In this document: piece after piece, positions 14,850 through 26,033 of the stretch
How the letters are laid out: every line of letters begins with the position of its first letter
How positions within the stretch are numbered: the first letter of the stretch is position 1
Assembly (NCBI GenBank): GCA_020073485.1
Contig: JAIQFB010000014.1
Coordinates: 1-64,000 of the forward strand
Reading direction: 5' to 3'
Length of the DNA: 64,000 nt
Source: Terriglobia bacterium
Lineage (GTDB): Bacteria > Acidobacteriota > Terriglobia > Acidiferrales > UBA7541
Program-made: the position numbers and the translations under genes
The notes under the pieces: model-generated
Seen by the model: the letters and a program-made list of their open reading frames with translations, nothing else
The model's database searches: none
What the model was told of the DNA's origin: nothing

Positions 14850-16376
14850 TTAAACATATTGGTCTGCCTTGGCCGGGGCCGCGCTTGCTTTTCCGATGGA
14901 TACAAACTGATTATCCATCGGCTCGGCGCAGCAATACCAGGGTTCGTCGAGAAATGGCACGGGAGCGGGGTGCGCGGCGGAGTGCCCGGGAATTGGCGGC
15001 GCGGTGATCCCCGCCGCAGCGTGCGCGGCGCGCCAGATGTGGGAGAAAATTTGCGTGCGCGAAAGTTTGAGCGAATCCCCGCGCTGCACCAGATCGGAAA
15101 TTGCCTTGGACAAAGCATCGACGCGCGGATCTTGGTGCTTCCAAGGAAACACCAGCGCGGCGGAATCAAACGGCTCGACCATGCGGCGCACCTCCGGCAA
15201 ATCCAGGAGCCGAGATCCCGCGGGAATCAGCAGGCGAATGGCCAGCTGAATGGGCGCGACGTTTTCGCACAACTCTTCCCGCGCGATCACGTCCAGCAAA
15301 TCGATGTAGCCCTCAAGCGATGTCCATGGCGTGAACGGCACGAACGTGGGCAGCAGCGTCATGCCCAGTTCGCGGAATCTCGCGACCACGGCGAGAAAAT
15401 CGGCGCGCGTGTGCCCCTTATCGAATTGTTCGAGCACGCGGTCATCCACCGATTCCACGGCGCTGATGACGAACAGGCAGCCCGTGTCGCGCAGTGTCGC
15501 GAGAAGAGCGTCGTGCTTGCGCAGGTGCTCAATCTTGATGGTCGCGTCGTAGCTGAGGACCGGGAATTCGCGATGCAGGGCTTGCACGATGGAAAGCGAG
15601 TGCGCCGGGCCGTTGAAAAAATCCGGGTCGCCGAAGGTGATGTGCTGAGCGCCCGCGTCAACCTGCTGGCGGATATCGTCGAGCACGACGTCGCGGTCCA
15701 CCACGCGGAAAGCGCCGTTATAAACCGGCACGATCGGACAATGGCGGCAGAGGTGCTTGCAGCCGCGCGTCGCCTCGGTCGAGCCCGCGATGCGGTGCTC
15801 GCCTCCGGGCATTACCACGCGCGCGTAGTTCGCAAGCTCGGGCATGCCCGCGCGGTCCGGGACAAGAAATTTTTGCCGCGCGAGGGAAATGACGGGTTCT
15901 TGTTGTACAGGGCCGTCATTCCGAGCGGAGCGAGGAATCTCTCCGTCCGACGATCCAAGAGGGATTCCTCGCTCCGCTCGGAATAACAACGATTGGGGTT
16001 GGTCGAGTGTCTCATTCAGGCGGCCCGCAAGATCGACCAGGCCCTGCTCGAATTCCCCGCCGAGAATCGTGGCGACGCCGAGCCCGCGAAGATACTCCTC
16101 ATTCACCGGGGCGTACAGACCATAAAAACAAAGATGCGCACGCGGATTCAGTCCGCGAACGCGATCGACCAGCCCGGCCGCCAGGCGTGTCGCCGTGTGC
16201 ATGGGCACGTAGAATGCGATCAATTCCGAATCGCGCACGGCAGCATCCTGGAAAGCTTCGCGCGTCAGATCGAAACAAGCAACCTCGTGCCCACGTGCGC
16301 GCAGCCATGCCGCAGGCGACGCAAGGCCAAACGGCTGCCTGCCCAGTTCGTACGTGGAGATGAGAACGATGTTCAT
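14850..16376 (-). CDS. CCAEP-tail B12-binding-domain radical SAM protein
   Basis: A 508-aa protein. The N-terminal ~120 residues (VLISTYELGRQPFGLAS..., AFYVPMHTATRLA) resemble the cobalamin-binding fold of B12-dependent radical SAM enzymes but lack an evident DxHxxG cobalt-ligand motif. The 4Fe-4S motif CX3CX2C is C206, C210 and C213 in RGCKHLCRHCPIVP. The C-terminal tail WYCCAEPMDNQ matches the CUAEP/CCAEP-tail radical SAM (seleno)protein family; both codons are TGC here, so this is the cysteine form. The reaction of the family is unknown to me. Residues about 131-153 are encoded by a palindromic repeat (15919-15985) read in frame. The ATP-grasp gene follows 117 bp downstream. Confidence 0.88.
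   Translation of the reverse strand: MNIVLISTYELGRQPFGLASPAAWLRARGHEVACFDLTREAFQDAAVRDSELIAFYVPMHTATRLAAGLVDRVRGLNPRAHLCFYGLYAPVNEEYLRGLGVATILGGEFEQGLVDLAGRLNETLDQPQSLLFRAERGIPLGSSDGEIPRSARNDGPVQQEPVISLARQKFLVPDRAGMPELANYARVVMPGGEHRIAGSTEATRGCKHLCRHCPIVPVYNGAFRVVDRDVVLDDIRQQVDAGAQHITFGDPDFFNGPAHSLSIVQALHREFPVLSYDATIKIEHLRKHDALLATLRDTGCLFVISAVESVDDRVLEQFDKGHTRADFLAVVARFRELGMTLLPTFVPFTPWTSLEGYIDLLDVIAREELCENVAPIQLAIRLLIPAGSRLLDLPEVRRMVEPFDSAALVFPWKHQDPRVDALSKAISDLVQRGDSLKLSRTQIFSHIWRAAHAAAGITAPPIPGHSAAHPAPVPFLDEPWYCCAEPMDNQFVSIGKASAAPAKADQYV
15919..15985. repeat. Palindromic (REP-like) repeat inside the radical SAM gene
   Basis: Two perfect 22-nt arms, 15919-15940 and 15964-15985, are reverse complements separated by 23 nt. 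The arms contain the CGAGCGGAGCGAGGAATC type sequence found scattered in many genomes, and here translate to LFRAERGIPLGSSDGE and EIPRSARND. The reading frame of the radical SAM gene stays open through it. It falls between the B12-binding-like domain and the radical SAM core, so it probably encodes a tolerated linker. Confidence 0.85.
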
Positions 16377-16441
16377 ACGGCTGTGGGAACGTCCATGGCC
16401 ATTCTAACCGAAGCGAATCGCGGAGGAATAAGAATAAAAAA

Positions 16442-16472
16442 CGCCTCGCCCCGACCGAGTCGGGGCGAGGCG
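16442..16472 (-). terminator. Rho-independent terminator
   Basis: A perfect 14-bp GC-rich stem with a 3-nt loop. On the minus strand it is followed by a run of six T (16441-16436). It lies 70 bp beyond the stop of the small secreted protein gene (16543-16887) and just before the radical SAM gene, which it should insulate from read-through. Confidence 0.85.
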
Positions 16473-16542
16473 GATAATCGAGCCAATCCCGGCCGCCGCA
16501 TGCGGAGCATGTCAGCAGCCGTGAAGGCGCAAAATCAGATCC

Positions 16543-16887
16543 TCATGGGCAAGTGGGTGCGATGTGCTTCATCGCGGTTACATGCATGTAGTGAGGAGAC
16601 TTCGGCACGTCCTTGTTTTCCTTCATCGCTGCGTCCTCGGGCATCGCCGTGCCGGTGATCTCCACCTTGTGGCCGACGTGTCCCGCGAGTTTTACATCCG
16701 ACGATACGATTCCCACCTGCTTCGGTCCCTTTTCCAGATCGGTAAGCATGAAGGTGTCGGGCGCGGTGCCAGCCTTCAAGCAACCGGTCATGCTATGAGT
16801 TTTTGGAGCCGCATCCTGGGCCGGGGTGCCAACTGCGATTGCAAACGCACACGTGAGAACCAGTACCGCAATGACTAAACTTTTCAT
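16543..16887 (-). CDS. Small secreted protein, OB-fold-like, function unknown
   Basis: A 114-aa protein. ATG 16887 is preferred, with GGAGG eight bases before it; another in-frame ATG lies at 16899. MKSLVIAVLVLTCAFAIAVGTPAQ is a signal peptide. The mature part has a single early Cys (MTGCLKAGT), strands such as TFMLTDLEKG and a GHVGHKVEITGTA turn that resembles small bacterial OB-fold proteins; it ends with APTCP, so one disulfide is possible. The resemblance is by eye only. It is monocistronic and closed by a strong terminator. Confidence 0.65.
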   Translation of the reverse strand: MKSLVIAVLVLTCAFAIAVGTPAQDAAPKTHSMTGCLKAGTAPDTFMLTDLEKGPKQVGIVSSDVKLAGHVGHKVEITGTAMPEDAAMKENKDVPKSPHYMHVTAMKHIAPTCP

Positions 16888-17358
16888 TAAAGCCTCCATT
16901 CAGGAAGATCGGCCGGGGCACGAGCACAAGTGCAGCCGAACCGCGTGATCTCTCGCTCCGGTGCCTGGCGCCTGTGAGCGGCATCATACCACGGGATGGC
17001 GGACCGTGGGCGCGGGATCAGGGCTGCATAATATATGAATTAGCAAGTTATTGGTGTGGAGAAATTTTCGGGGGAGACCTACTCCACTGCCGGCACTTTC
17101 GTAATTTGATGAACGGCAAGATTTTGGAGGTCGGGGCTTCAGCCCCGACGTTTAACGTTGTCGGATCGGGGGTTTTGACCCCTGAAGCTTCAGGGGCGAA
17201 AGCCCACGACAAACCAGGCATAAATGTCCGAGCTGAAGCTCGGACCTCCGACTACCCACGGAAAATTGAATTTTAGGACAGTACCCCGCTACCGGGAAGG
17301 CTGCGCGGAACACAGGGATGCGATATGATTATGGTTCTGCATCCAATCAGAAAGGAAC
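16888..17358. other. 471-bp divergent intergenic region with repeat copy 2
   Basis: It separates the minus-strand secreted-protein gene from plus-strand acnA. Apart from the composite repeat at 17126-17250, no gene is supported. It should contain both promoters; TATGAT at 17324-17329 is a possible -10 for acnA but has no matching -35. Confidence 0.5.
17126..17250 (-). repeat. Composite hairpin repeat, copy 2 of 2 (inverted)
   Basis: The reverse complement matches the element at 2851-2976 segment by segment: GTCCGAGCTGAAGCTCGGAC (17226-17245), the identical 18-bp palindrome CCCCTGAAGCTTCAGGGG (17179-17196), and TCGGGGCTTCAGCCCCGA (17131-17148). Compensating changes keep the outer stems paired, which points to selection for hairpin structure. 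It lies upstream of acnA. Confidence 0.8.
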
Positions 17359-20037
<2,679 letters not shown>

Positions 20038-20059
20038 GTTGTTGCGCGAGGATTTGGTG

Positions 20060-20130
20060 GCACGGGCTTCAGCCTGTGCGGTTTAGTTTTTGCACGTGCG
20101 AAATCTAAACCCAAAGGCTGAAGCCTGTGC
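20060..20130. repeat. Paired-hairpin repeat downstream of acnA
   Basis: GCACGGGCTTCAGCCTGTGC (20060-20079) is a palindrome. After an internal GGTTTAG/CTAAACC inverted pair it is followed by GGCTGAAGCCTGTGC near 20116-20130. The same architecture recurs at 62324-62398. Confidence 0.75.
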
Positions 20131-20169
20131 TACTCAAAGCCCAATAGCAGTCGACGCGTGCAAGTTAAA

Positions 20170-20742
20170 ATGTCGAGCAATAGTATTGCAACTCCCGATT
20201 GGTCGGCAATTCCCGCGCCGAAAGATGACGGCGCGACGCGGCACCTGACCGGCGCGCAAGTTCCCTCCGTTCCACTTCCCGCCACGGATGGCACGATCAT
20301 TGATCTGTCTTCCCTGCGTGGCCTTGTAGTGGTCTACGCGTACCCCCGAACGGGAATTCCCGGCGTCGATAACCCACCAGGTTGGGACCTGATCCCCGGT
20401 GCGCGGGGATGCACGCCGCAGACATGCGCCTTCCGCGACCACTTTGCGGAACTGAAAACTCTGGGCGTCAACTTTCTGTTCGGCCTTTCCACGCAGAAAC
20501 CTACCTACCAGCGCGAATTTGCCGATCGCCTGCACCTCCCGTTTCCGATTCTCTCGGATGAACAACTGAAGGTGACTCGCGCCTTGCGGCTGCCGACATT
20601 TGAGGCCAGCGGATTGACGCTGCTCAAGCGGCTTACGCTGGTGATTCGCGACGCGCGGATCGAGCACGTCTTCTATCCGGTTTTTCCGCCGGACCAGAAT
20701 GCCGGCGACGTCCTAGCCTGGCTGGCGGCCAGGATTCGTTAG
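20170..20742 (+). CDS. Peroxiredoxin (AhpC/TSA, BCP-like)
   Basis: A 190-aa thiol peroxidase that reduces hydroperoxides. After ATRHLTGAQVPSVPLPATDG, the central strand VVVYAYPRTG is followed by an inserted loop and GCTPQTCAFRDH, where two Cys spaced CX4C match the peroxidatic and resolving Cys of atypical 2-Cys BCP enzymes. No signal peptide, so cytoplasmic. The ATG at 20170 or a GTG at 20158 could be the start; neither has a clear ribosome site. The insertion between the strand and the peroxidatic loop (IPGVDNPPGWDLIPGAR) is longer than in E. coli BCP. Confidence 0.85.
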   Translation: MSSNSIATPDWSAIPAPKDDGATRHLTGAQVPSVPLPATDGTIIDLSSLRGLVVVYAYPRTGIPGVDNPPGWDLIPGARGCTPQTCAFRDHFAELKTLGVNFLFGLSTQKPTYQREFADRLHLPFPILSDEQLKVTRALRLPTFEASGLTLLKRLTLVIRDARIEHVFYPVFPPDQNAGDVLAWLAARIR

Positions 20743-20845
20743 CGCACTCCTGCAGCAAAACAGAAGCTTCCCGCTTCTCCTTGCGCCTTTCCATCGCCGC
20801 CACACTTCTGTTACCTTCATCTCCTTATTTCACTAGGAGCCGCTG

Positions 20846-22129
20846 ATGGGCGCGCAAATCAAGCCGGTCTTTTTTCTGAAATTATTCATTCTGTTGTTCG
20901 CCGCCGTGTTGCCGGGACTTACGGCGCAATATCCGCAGGCCGAAGTCGACCGCGTCGTGGCCATCAAAGCAGGAAAACTCGTCGACCCGGAAAAGGGGAC
21001 GACCGAAACCAATCAGATCATCCTGGTGCGCGGGAAAACGATCGAAGCCGTCGGCCCGCATGTGCAAATCCCGCCGGACGCAAAGGTCATCGACCTGTCG
21101 AAATCCACCGTGCTGCCGGGCCTGTTCGACGCGCACACGCATCTGTGCATGACGCTCAAGAGAAACCGCGACGGGAGCAGCTACTACATCACCACGCTGA
21201 TGGACCCGACTCCCTACCGCGCCATCGAAGGCGTGGCCAACGCGCGGGACATGCTGGCCGCGGGCTTCACCACGGTGCGCGACGTCGGCAACGCCGGAAA
21301 CTACGCGGACACGGCCCTGCGCGAAGCCATCGAGCGCGGTCTGGTGCCCGGTCCCACGATGCTGAACGCTGGGCGCATCATCGCCCCATTCGGCGGGCAG
21401 TTTCAGTTGCAGCCGGAAAAACAGGACCTGGCCACGCCGGAATATTTTTTCGCCGATACGCGCGATGAGATGGTCAAGGCCATCCGCGAAAATATTCATT
21501 TTGGCGCGACGGTCATCAAAATCGTCGTCGACGATCAGAAATACATTTACAGCACGGACGACATCCGTTTCATGGTCGCCGAGGCGCACCGCGACGGCCT
21601 GAAACTCGCCGCTCATTGCTGGACCGAGGCCGGCGCGCACAACGCGGCCGAGGCGGGCGTCGACTCCATCGAGCACGGGGAGCGGATGACGAACGAGGAT
21701 CTAGAGCTCGCGAAAAAAAATCACGTCGTGCTGGTGGGAACTGACTTCACGGAAATCGCCGCGAGCCGAAATAGTTTTCCGAGCCTGCATTCGGTCTTTG
21801 TGGACCGGCTGAAGCGCGCTTACCAGATTGGCGTCACCATGGCCTTCGGCACCGACGCGTTTGTGTCCGTGCCCGGGGAAACGCGCGGCACCCAGGCCGC
21901 CGAATACGTTGACTCCTGGGCCGAAGCCGGAGTGCCTGCGAAAGACACGCTGCGCGCAATGACCATCAACTCCGCGCGCCTGCTCGGCGTGGACCGCGAA
22001 CGCGGCGCGATCCAGCCGGGCTTGGCCGCCGACATCATCGCTACGCCGGAAAATCCGCTGGATGATATTCAGGCCGTCCGAAAAGTATCGTTCGTGATGA
22101 AGAATGGCAGCGTGTTTAAGAACGAATAG
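20846..22129 (+). CDS. Secreted metal-dependent amidohydrolase
   Basis: A 427-aa amidohydrolase-superfamily enzyme with a signal peptide (residues 1-27). Metal ligands: H97 and H99 in GLFDAHTHL, a likely carbamylated Lys in ATVIKIVVDD, His in KLAAHCW, His in SIEHGE, and the catalytic Asp in MAFGTDAFV. This is the layout of the imidazolonepropionase/prolidase-like branch; secreted members in soil bacteria are often annotated as Xaa-Pro dipeptidases, but specificity is not predictable here. AGGAG precedes ATG 20846. Confidence 0.88.
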   Translation: MGAQIKPVFFLKLFILLFAAVLPGLTAQYPQAEVDRVVAIKAGKLVDPEKGTTETNQIILVRGKTIEAVGPHVQIPPDAKVIDLSKSTVLPGLFDAHTHLCMTLKRNRDGSSYYITTLMDPTPYRAIEGVANARDMLAAGFTTVRDVGNAGNYADTALREAIERGLVPGPTMLNAGRIIAPFGGQFQLQPEKQDLATPEYFFADTRDEMVKAIRENIHFGATVIKIVVDDQKYIYSTDDIRFMVAEAHRDGLKLAAHCWTEAGAHNAAEAGVDSIEHGERMTNEDLELAKKNHVVLVGTDFTEIAASRNSFPSLHSVFVDRLKRAYQIGVTMAFGTDAFVSVPGETRGTQAAEYVDSWAEAGVPAKDTLRAMTINSARLLGVDRERGAIQPGLAADIIATPENPLDDIQAVRKVSFVMKNGSVFKNE

Positions 22130-22234
22130 AATCCGGCGAGCGGTGCAGTGCGAGGCGCGCGTTCAGCCCACCTAACGATTCCCCACCCGGCGATCCGCAG
22201 CAAACCGGCTGATTCCAATCCGTATTGAGTCGAT

Positions 22235-22263
22235 TTGACATAGCGGTTTTTATTGTATTAAAT
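22235..22263 (+). promoter_or_regulatory. Candidate sigma-70 promoter of the first TonB receptor
   Basis: A perfect TTGACA (22235-22240) is followed after 17 bp by TTAAAT (22258-22263, 4/6 match to TATAAT); TATTAA at 22256-22261 is an alternative with a 15-bp spacer. It leads the 241-bp gap before the receptor gene. Confidence 0.5.
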
Positions 22264-22370
22264 CGCGTTGTTGTGTGGCACCTTTACACGCGGCAGGGCC
22301 GCAAGCCGCAGTTTGCGAGCTTGGCTGGTTCTCAGATGAAGATCCAATTTGCCCAAAGGTGACGGTCCTT

Positions 22371-25300
22371 ATGTTTCGGATTACAGAATCAAGCCGAGGC
22401 CCGCGGCGCACGGACTTAAGTTCCCGAGCCTTGTTCCCTCTCACACCGGGCTTTCTGTTTATGATTTTGATTTTCGCTTCTTCGGCCCGCGCCCAGGTCT
22501 CGGCCGCAATTTCGGGAAGAGTGACGGACCCGGCCGGAGCTACGGTTTCCGGCGCGGCCGTTACCGCCAGGAATGTGGAGACGCGAGCGACCCGCGCCAC
22601 GGTCACCGATGAAGCCGGCCGCTATTCGATCCCAGCGCTGGCCGTGGGCGAGTACGAGGTGCGCGTCTCAAAGCAGAATTTTCAGGAAGGCGTGCGCACG
22701 GGCATTCATCTGGCCATTGGGCAGCAAGCCACCGTGGACATGTCCTTGCGACTCGGACAAGTGACGGAGCAAGTAAAAATCGCCGGCGACGCTCCGATGG
22801 TCAGCGTCACGGCGGCCGATATACCGGGCCTGGTGGGGGAACAGCAGGTAAAAGACCTCCCGCTGAATGGCCGAAGCTACGATGAGTTGATGACGCTCAA
22901 CCCCGGCGTCGTGAATTTCACCTGGGAAAAAACCGGAGGGATCGGGGTCTCGAACTCGACTACTGGAAACATGTTTTCGGTCGCCGGGAACAGGCCGCAG
23001 CAAAATCTGTTTCTGCTCAACGGCGTCGAATTCAGCGGGGCGGCGGAAAATAATATGCAGCCGGGCGGCGCGAGCCAGCAAATGCTTGGCGTGGATGCGG
23101 TTCGCGAATTCAACTTGCTGCAGGACACCTACGGCGCGCAGTACGGAAAGCGCCCGGGGGCCCAGGTAACCATCGTCACGCAATCCGGGACCAACCAATG
23201 GAATGGCTCCGCGTTTGAATATCTGCGCAACAACGCCCTGGACGCTCCCAACTTCTTCGATGTGACTTCCGCGCCTCCCTTCCAGCGAAACCAGTTTGGC
23301 GCATCCATCGGCGGGCCCATCCAAAAAAACAAGACCTTCTTCTTCGCCAACTACGAAGGGTACCGCCAGAATCTGCATCAGACTTCGGTGGACCTGGTTC
23401 CCGACGCGCTCGCGCGGGCCAACGCCAGCGCCACGGTGGTGAACCTCGGCTTGCTGAATCTCTGGCCCGTCGCTCCGGCCGGTGCGCCCGATTTTCCGGT
23501 CACGGCCACAGGAGGGGTCGCGGAAGTTTTCATCAGCCCGCCGCAAACGATACGCGAGGATTTCGGCACCGCGCGCGTCGATCACATATTTTCAGCGAAA
23601 GATTCGATAATGGCGGCCTACACGAACGATGACAGCGGCAGCGCCACGGCGACTCCGCTCAATGCCTACTCCAGCGATCTGCTGACCCTGCGCGAACAAG
23701 TATTCAGCATGGAAGAAACGCACATTTTTTCGCCGCGCCTGGTGAACACCGCCCGGTTCGGGTTTTCCCGCGCCGGATACTTTTTTACCGGAGAGCCCAC
23801 GCCCGGCATACCGGCAGCCACCGTTCCCGGTTTCATACAAGGGCATCCGGTGGGAGCGGTCGTGGTGGGCGGCAGCCAGGCGTCCAATCCGCAAGCGCAA
23901 CTCGGATTGGCGGGAAGCAACAACGGCAGCAACCTGTATATCGCGCGCAATCTTTTCACGTACGCCGATCAGGCCACGATCACCAAGGGCCGCAACCAGA
24001 TTACCGCCGGCGTGTGGTTTCAGCGTCTGCAGTCCAATGAAGCCCTCGGCCTCAGCCAATTCGGACAGATGACCTTTACCGGCCTGCCCGCGTTGCTGTC
24101 CGGCACGGCCAGCTTCCTGTACGATCCTGCGCCCTCTGCGCTTGGCTGGCGATCCTTGTACGGCGCATTTTACGCGGAGGATGTGATCCGGCTATGGCCG
24201 AGCTTGACGCTCTCGCTCGGGTTCCGGGATGAATTCAGCACCGGATGGAACGAAACGCAAGGAAGAGCCGCGAACTATACGTATACGAATGGATTAATTT
24301 CCAATACTCCTGCTGTCGGAAGTTCGCTCTTCACGATGAACCGCGCGAAATTCCTGCCGCAGCCGCGAATCGGGCTGGCATGGAGTCCGTGGAGTTCCAA
24401 GACGGTCGTCCGCGCCGGATTCGGCATGTACAACGATTTGCAGGATTCACTGGGATACCGGGCCGACCAGAACGCGCCCTATAACCCGACCTACACGATT
24501 GCCGCAGGCAGCATCGCCGCGCTGAATCTGCCGATTAATCCCGCAGCTGCCCCGGCGGCGGCGGCTCTGCTGGTTCCCGGGGGCGTTCAGCCGGACATGT
24601 ATACGCCGAGGGTCATCACGTATTCGCTGCGCATCGAGCGGGAATTGTCTCCCAACACATCTCTTTCAGTGGGCTATGTGGGCAGCCACGGATATCACGA
24701 ACTGATCGGCGCCGACGCCAATGCGCCCGTGCCGGTCGTTTGTCCATCATCAACGTGCCCGACAACATTTCCCACCACGACGTATGTCGACCCGAACACT
24801 CATGCCACTCTTCCGGTTTATGGACCACTGGCCGGCACAGCGGTACCTGCCGGGACTTTCTATATTGTCCCTGGGACGAAGAAACCAAACACGGCTCTGG
24901 CAAACACGTGGACCTGGTTTTCCGAGGGCACTAGCTCATATAACGCGCTGCAGGTGGACTTGAAGCGGCGATTGAGCCATGGCCTGGCGGTCCGCGGCGT
25001 TTATACCTGGTCGAAATCCTTGGATGACGGAGATTCGCTGAATGCCACGGCTGCGGGAAACGCTCCCGCGCTGCTCTCGAATCCCTATGTTCCAAAGGCG
25101 GACTGGGGCCTTGCGACGTACGACGTGCGGCACATCGGCGTGGTCACGGCCAGTTATGACCTGCCGATCGGCCGCGGCAGAAAATATTTGAACAGTTCCG
25201 GCGGAGCGGCAAATTCATTGGCTGGAGGCTGGACGGTGAACAGCATTGTGACCGCGCAGTCCGGATTTCCGTTCACGCCGCAACTCGGGTACAACCCCTC

Positions 25301-25718
25301 AAACAACGGGGATACAAGAAACCCGGTCCGCCCGTTCTTGAATCCCTCTTTCACCGGCCCGGTGATCCTCGGGACGCCGGCGCAGTGGTTCAATCCCAAT
25401 GCATTCGTGGCCGTGCCCAACAACAGCGGATATTTTGGCAACGTCGGCAGAGATTCCTATATCGGCCCGGGCCTGGCCACGTGGGATTTCTCCGTCCTCA
25501 AGGAAACTCACATCCACGAGGGAATGAATCTCCAGTTCCGCGCCGAGATTTTCAATCTGCTTAACCGCGCGAATTTCAATACGCCTAATCTGATCACCAG
25601 CGTCCTCCTGCCTTCGCCGAATCAGACCGTGCCGGTGCAATCGCCTTCCGCCGGCGCCATTACGAGCACCTCGACCTGGGCGAGACAAGTACAATTCGGG
25701 CTGAAATTACTGTGGTGA
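22371..25718 (+). CDS. Oar-like TonB-dependent outer-membrane receptor
   Basis: An 1115-aa protein. ATG 22371 is preferred because AAAGGTGA ends eight bases before it; the frame is open from 22275. A signal peptide ends at SSARAQ. Next comes a carboxypeptidase-regulatory-like beta-sandwich (SGRVTDPAGATVSGAAVTA...GRYSIPALAVGEYEVRV), then the plug (VKDLPLNGRSYDELMTLNPGV, FLLNGVEFSG), then a long beta-barrel with typical AEIFNLLNRANFNTPN and a C-terminal aromatic residue (FGLKLLW), the outer-membrane insertion signal. This is the Oar branch abundant in Acidobacteriota. The substrate is unknown; no SusD or hydrolase locus is adjacent. Confidence 0.9.
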   Translation: MFRITESSRGPRRTDLSSRALFPLTPGFLFMILIFASSARAQVSAAISGRVTDPAGATVSGAAVTARNVETRATRATVTDEAGRYSIPALAVGEYEVRVSKQNFQEGVRTGIHLAIGQQATVDMSLRLGQVTEQVKIAGDAPMVSVTAADIPGLVGEQQVKDLPLNGRSYDELMTLNPGVVNFTWEKTGGIGVSNSTTGNMFSVAGNRPQQNLFLLNGVEFSGAAENNMQPGGASQQMLGVDAVREFNLLQDTYGAQYGKRPGAQVTIVTQSGTNQWNGSAFEYLRNNALDAPNFFDVTSAPPFQRNQFGASIGGPIQKNKTFFFANYEGYRQNLHQTSVDLVPDALARANASATVVNLGLLNLWPVAPAGAPDFPVTATGGVAEVFISPPQTIREDFGTARVDHIFSAKDSIMAAYTNDDSGSATATPLNAYSSDLLTLREQVFSMEETHIFSPRLVNTARFGFSRAGYFFTGEPTPGIPAATVPGFIQGHPVGAVVVGGSQASNPQAQLGLAGSNNGSNLYIARNLFTYADQATITKGRNQITAGVWFQRLQSNEALGLSQFGQMTFTGLPALLSGTASFLYDPAPSALGWRSLYGAFYAEDVIRLWPSLTLSLGFRDEFSTGWNETQGRAANYTYTNGLISNTPAVGSSLFTMNRAKFLPQPRIGLAWSPWSSKTVVRAGFGMYNDLQDSLGYRADQNAPYNPTYTIAAGSIAALNLPINPAAAPAAAALLVPGGVQPDMYTPRVITYSLRIERELSPNTSLSVGYVGSHGYHELIGADANAPVPVVCPSSTCPTTFPTTTYVDPNTHATLPVYGPLAGTAVPAGTFYIVPGTKKPNTALANTWTWFSEGTSSYNALQVDLKRRLSHGLAVRGVYTWSKSLDDGDSLNATAAGNAPALLSNPYVPKADWGLATYDVRHIGVVTASYDLPIGRGRKYLNSSGGAANSLAGGWTVNSIVTAQSGFPFTPQLGYNPSNNGDTRNPVRPFLNPSFTGPVILGTPAQWFNPNAFVAVPNNSGYFGNVGRDSYIGPGLATWDFSVLKETHIHEGMNLQFRAEIFNLLNRANFNTPNLITSVLLPSPNQTVPVQSPSAGAITSTSTWARQVQFGLKLLW

Positions 25719-26033
25719 CGCGCCTCCGGGCGGGATTTCAACAGGCCGCTGCGGTCCAGTGTTGGATGCTGCCAGACGCTTTAAAATCTAAAGGCTTTAA
25801 CACAGAGGACACAGAGAGCACAGAGGAACATGAAGAGTGAAAGTCGATCCAGGGGGAACTAACTACATCTTAGGCAGGTTCTCGTAATATTGTGGCGCCC
25901 TTTGCGCTCCGTTTTCACTGCTCTCTGTTTTCTTATTCCTCGGTTTTCTCTGTGTCCTCTGTGCCTTCTGCATTCTCTGTGTTAGAGACTTTGTGGTTTA
26001 GAATCCCCCGGCCGCTCCCCACCCGCCCCGCAC
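25719..26033. repeat. Intergenic region with a long-range inverted repeat (CACAGAGG type)
   Basis: 315 bp between the convergent receptor and ABC permease genes. CACAGAGGACACAGAG at 25801-25816 is perfectly complementary to 25948-25963, and weaker pairing extends on both sides (25798-25828 with 25936-25983). About 130 bp of unremarkable sequence lies between. No gene is supported. Confidence 0.75.

Noticed and set aside
14850-14950. Possible selenocysteine codon in the radical SAM tail
   Set aside because: The family has a CUAEP form, but here the two codons before AEP are both TGC, so no selenocysteine is encoded.
15919-15985. CRISPR-like repeat pair
   Set aside because: Only two inverted arms with a short loop; no direct-repeat series, no spacers and no cas genes.
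14433-15986. Open frame of about 517 codons on the plus strand opposite the radical SAM and ATP-grasp genes
   Set aside because: It spans the gap between two well-supported minus-strand genes, has Arg/His/Gln-rich shadow composition and no motifs.
22130-22370. Cobalamin riboswitch upstream of the first TonB receptor
   Set aside because: No B12-box-like sequence or conserved stem arrangement found; only a promoter-like sequence is present.
25798-25983. Terminal inverted repeats of a miniature transposon
   Set aside because: Arms are low-complexity and imperfect outside the core, no target-site duplication was seen, and the interior has no transposase.
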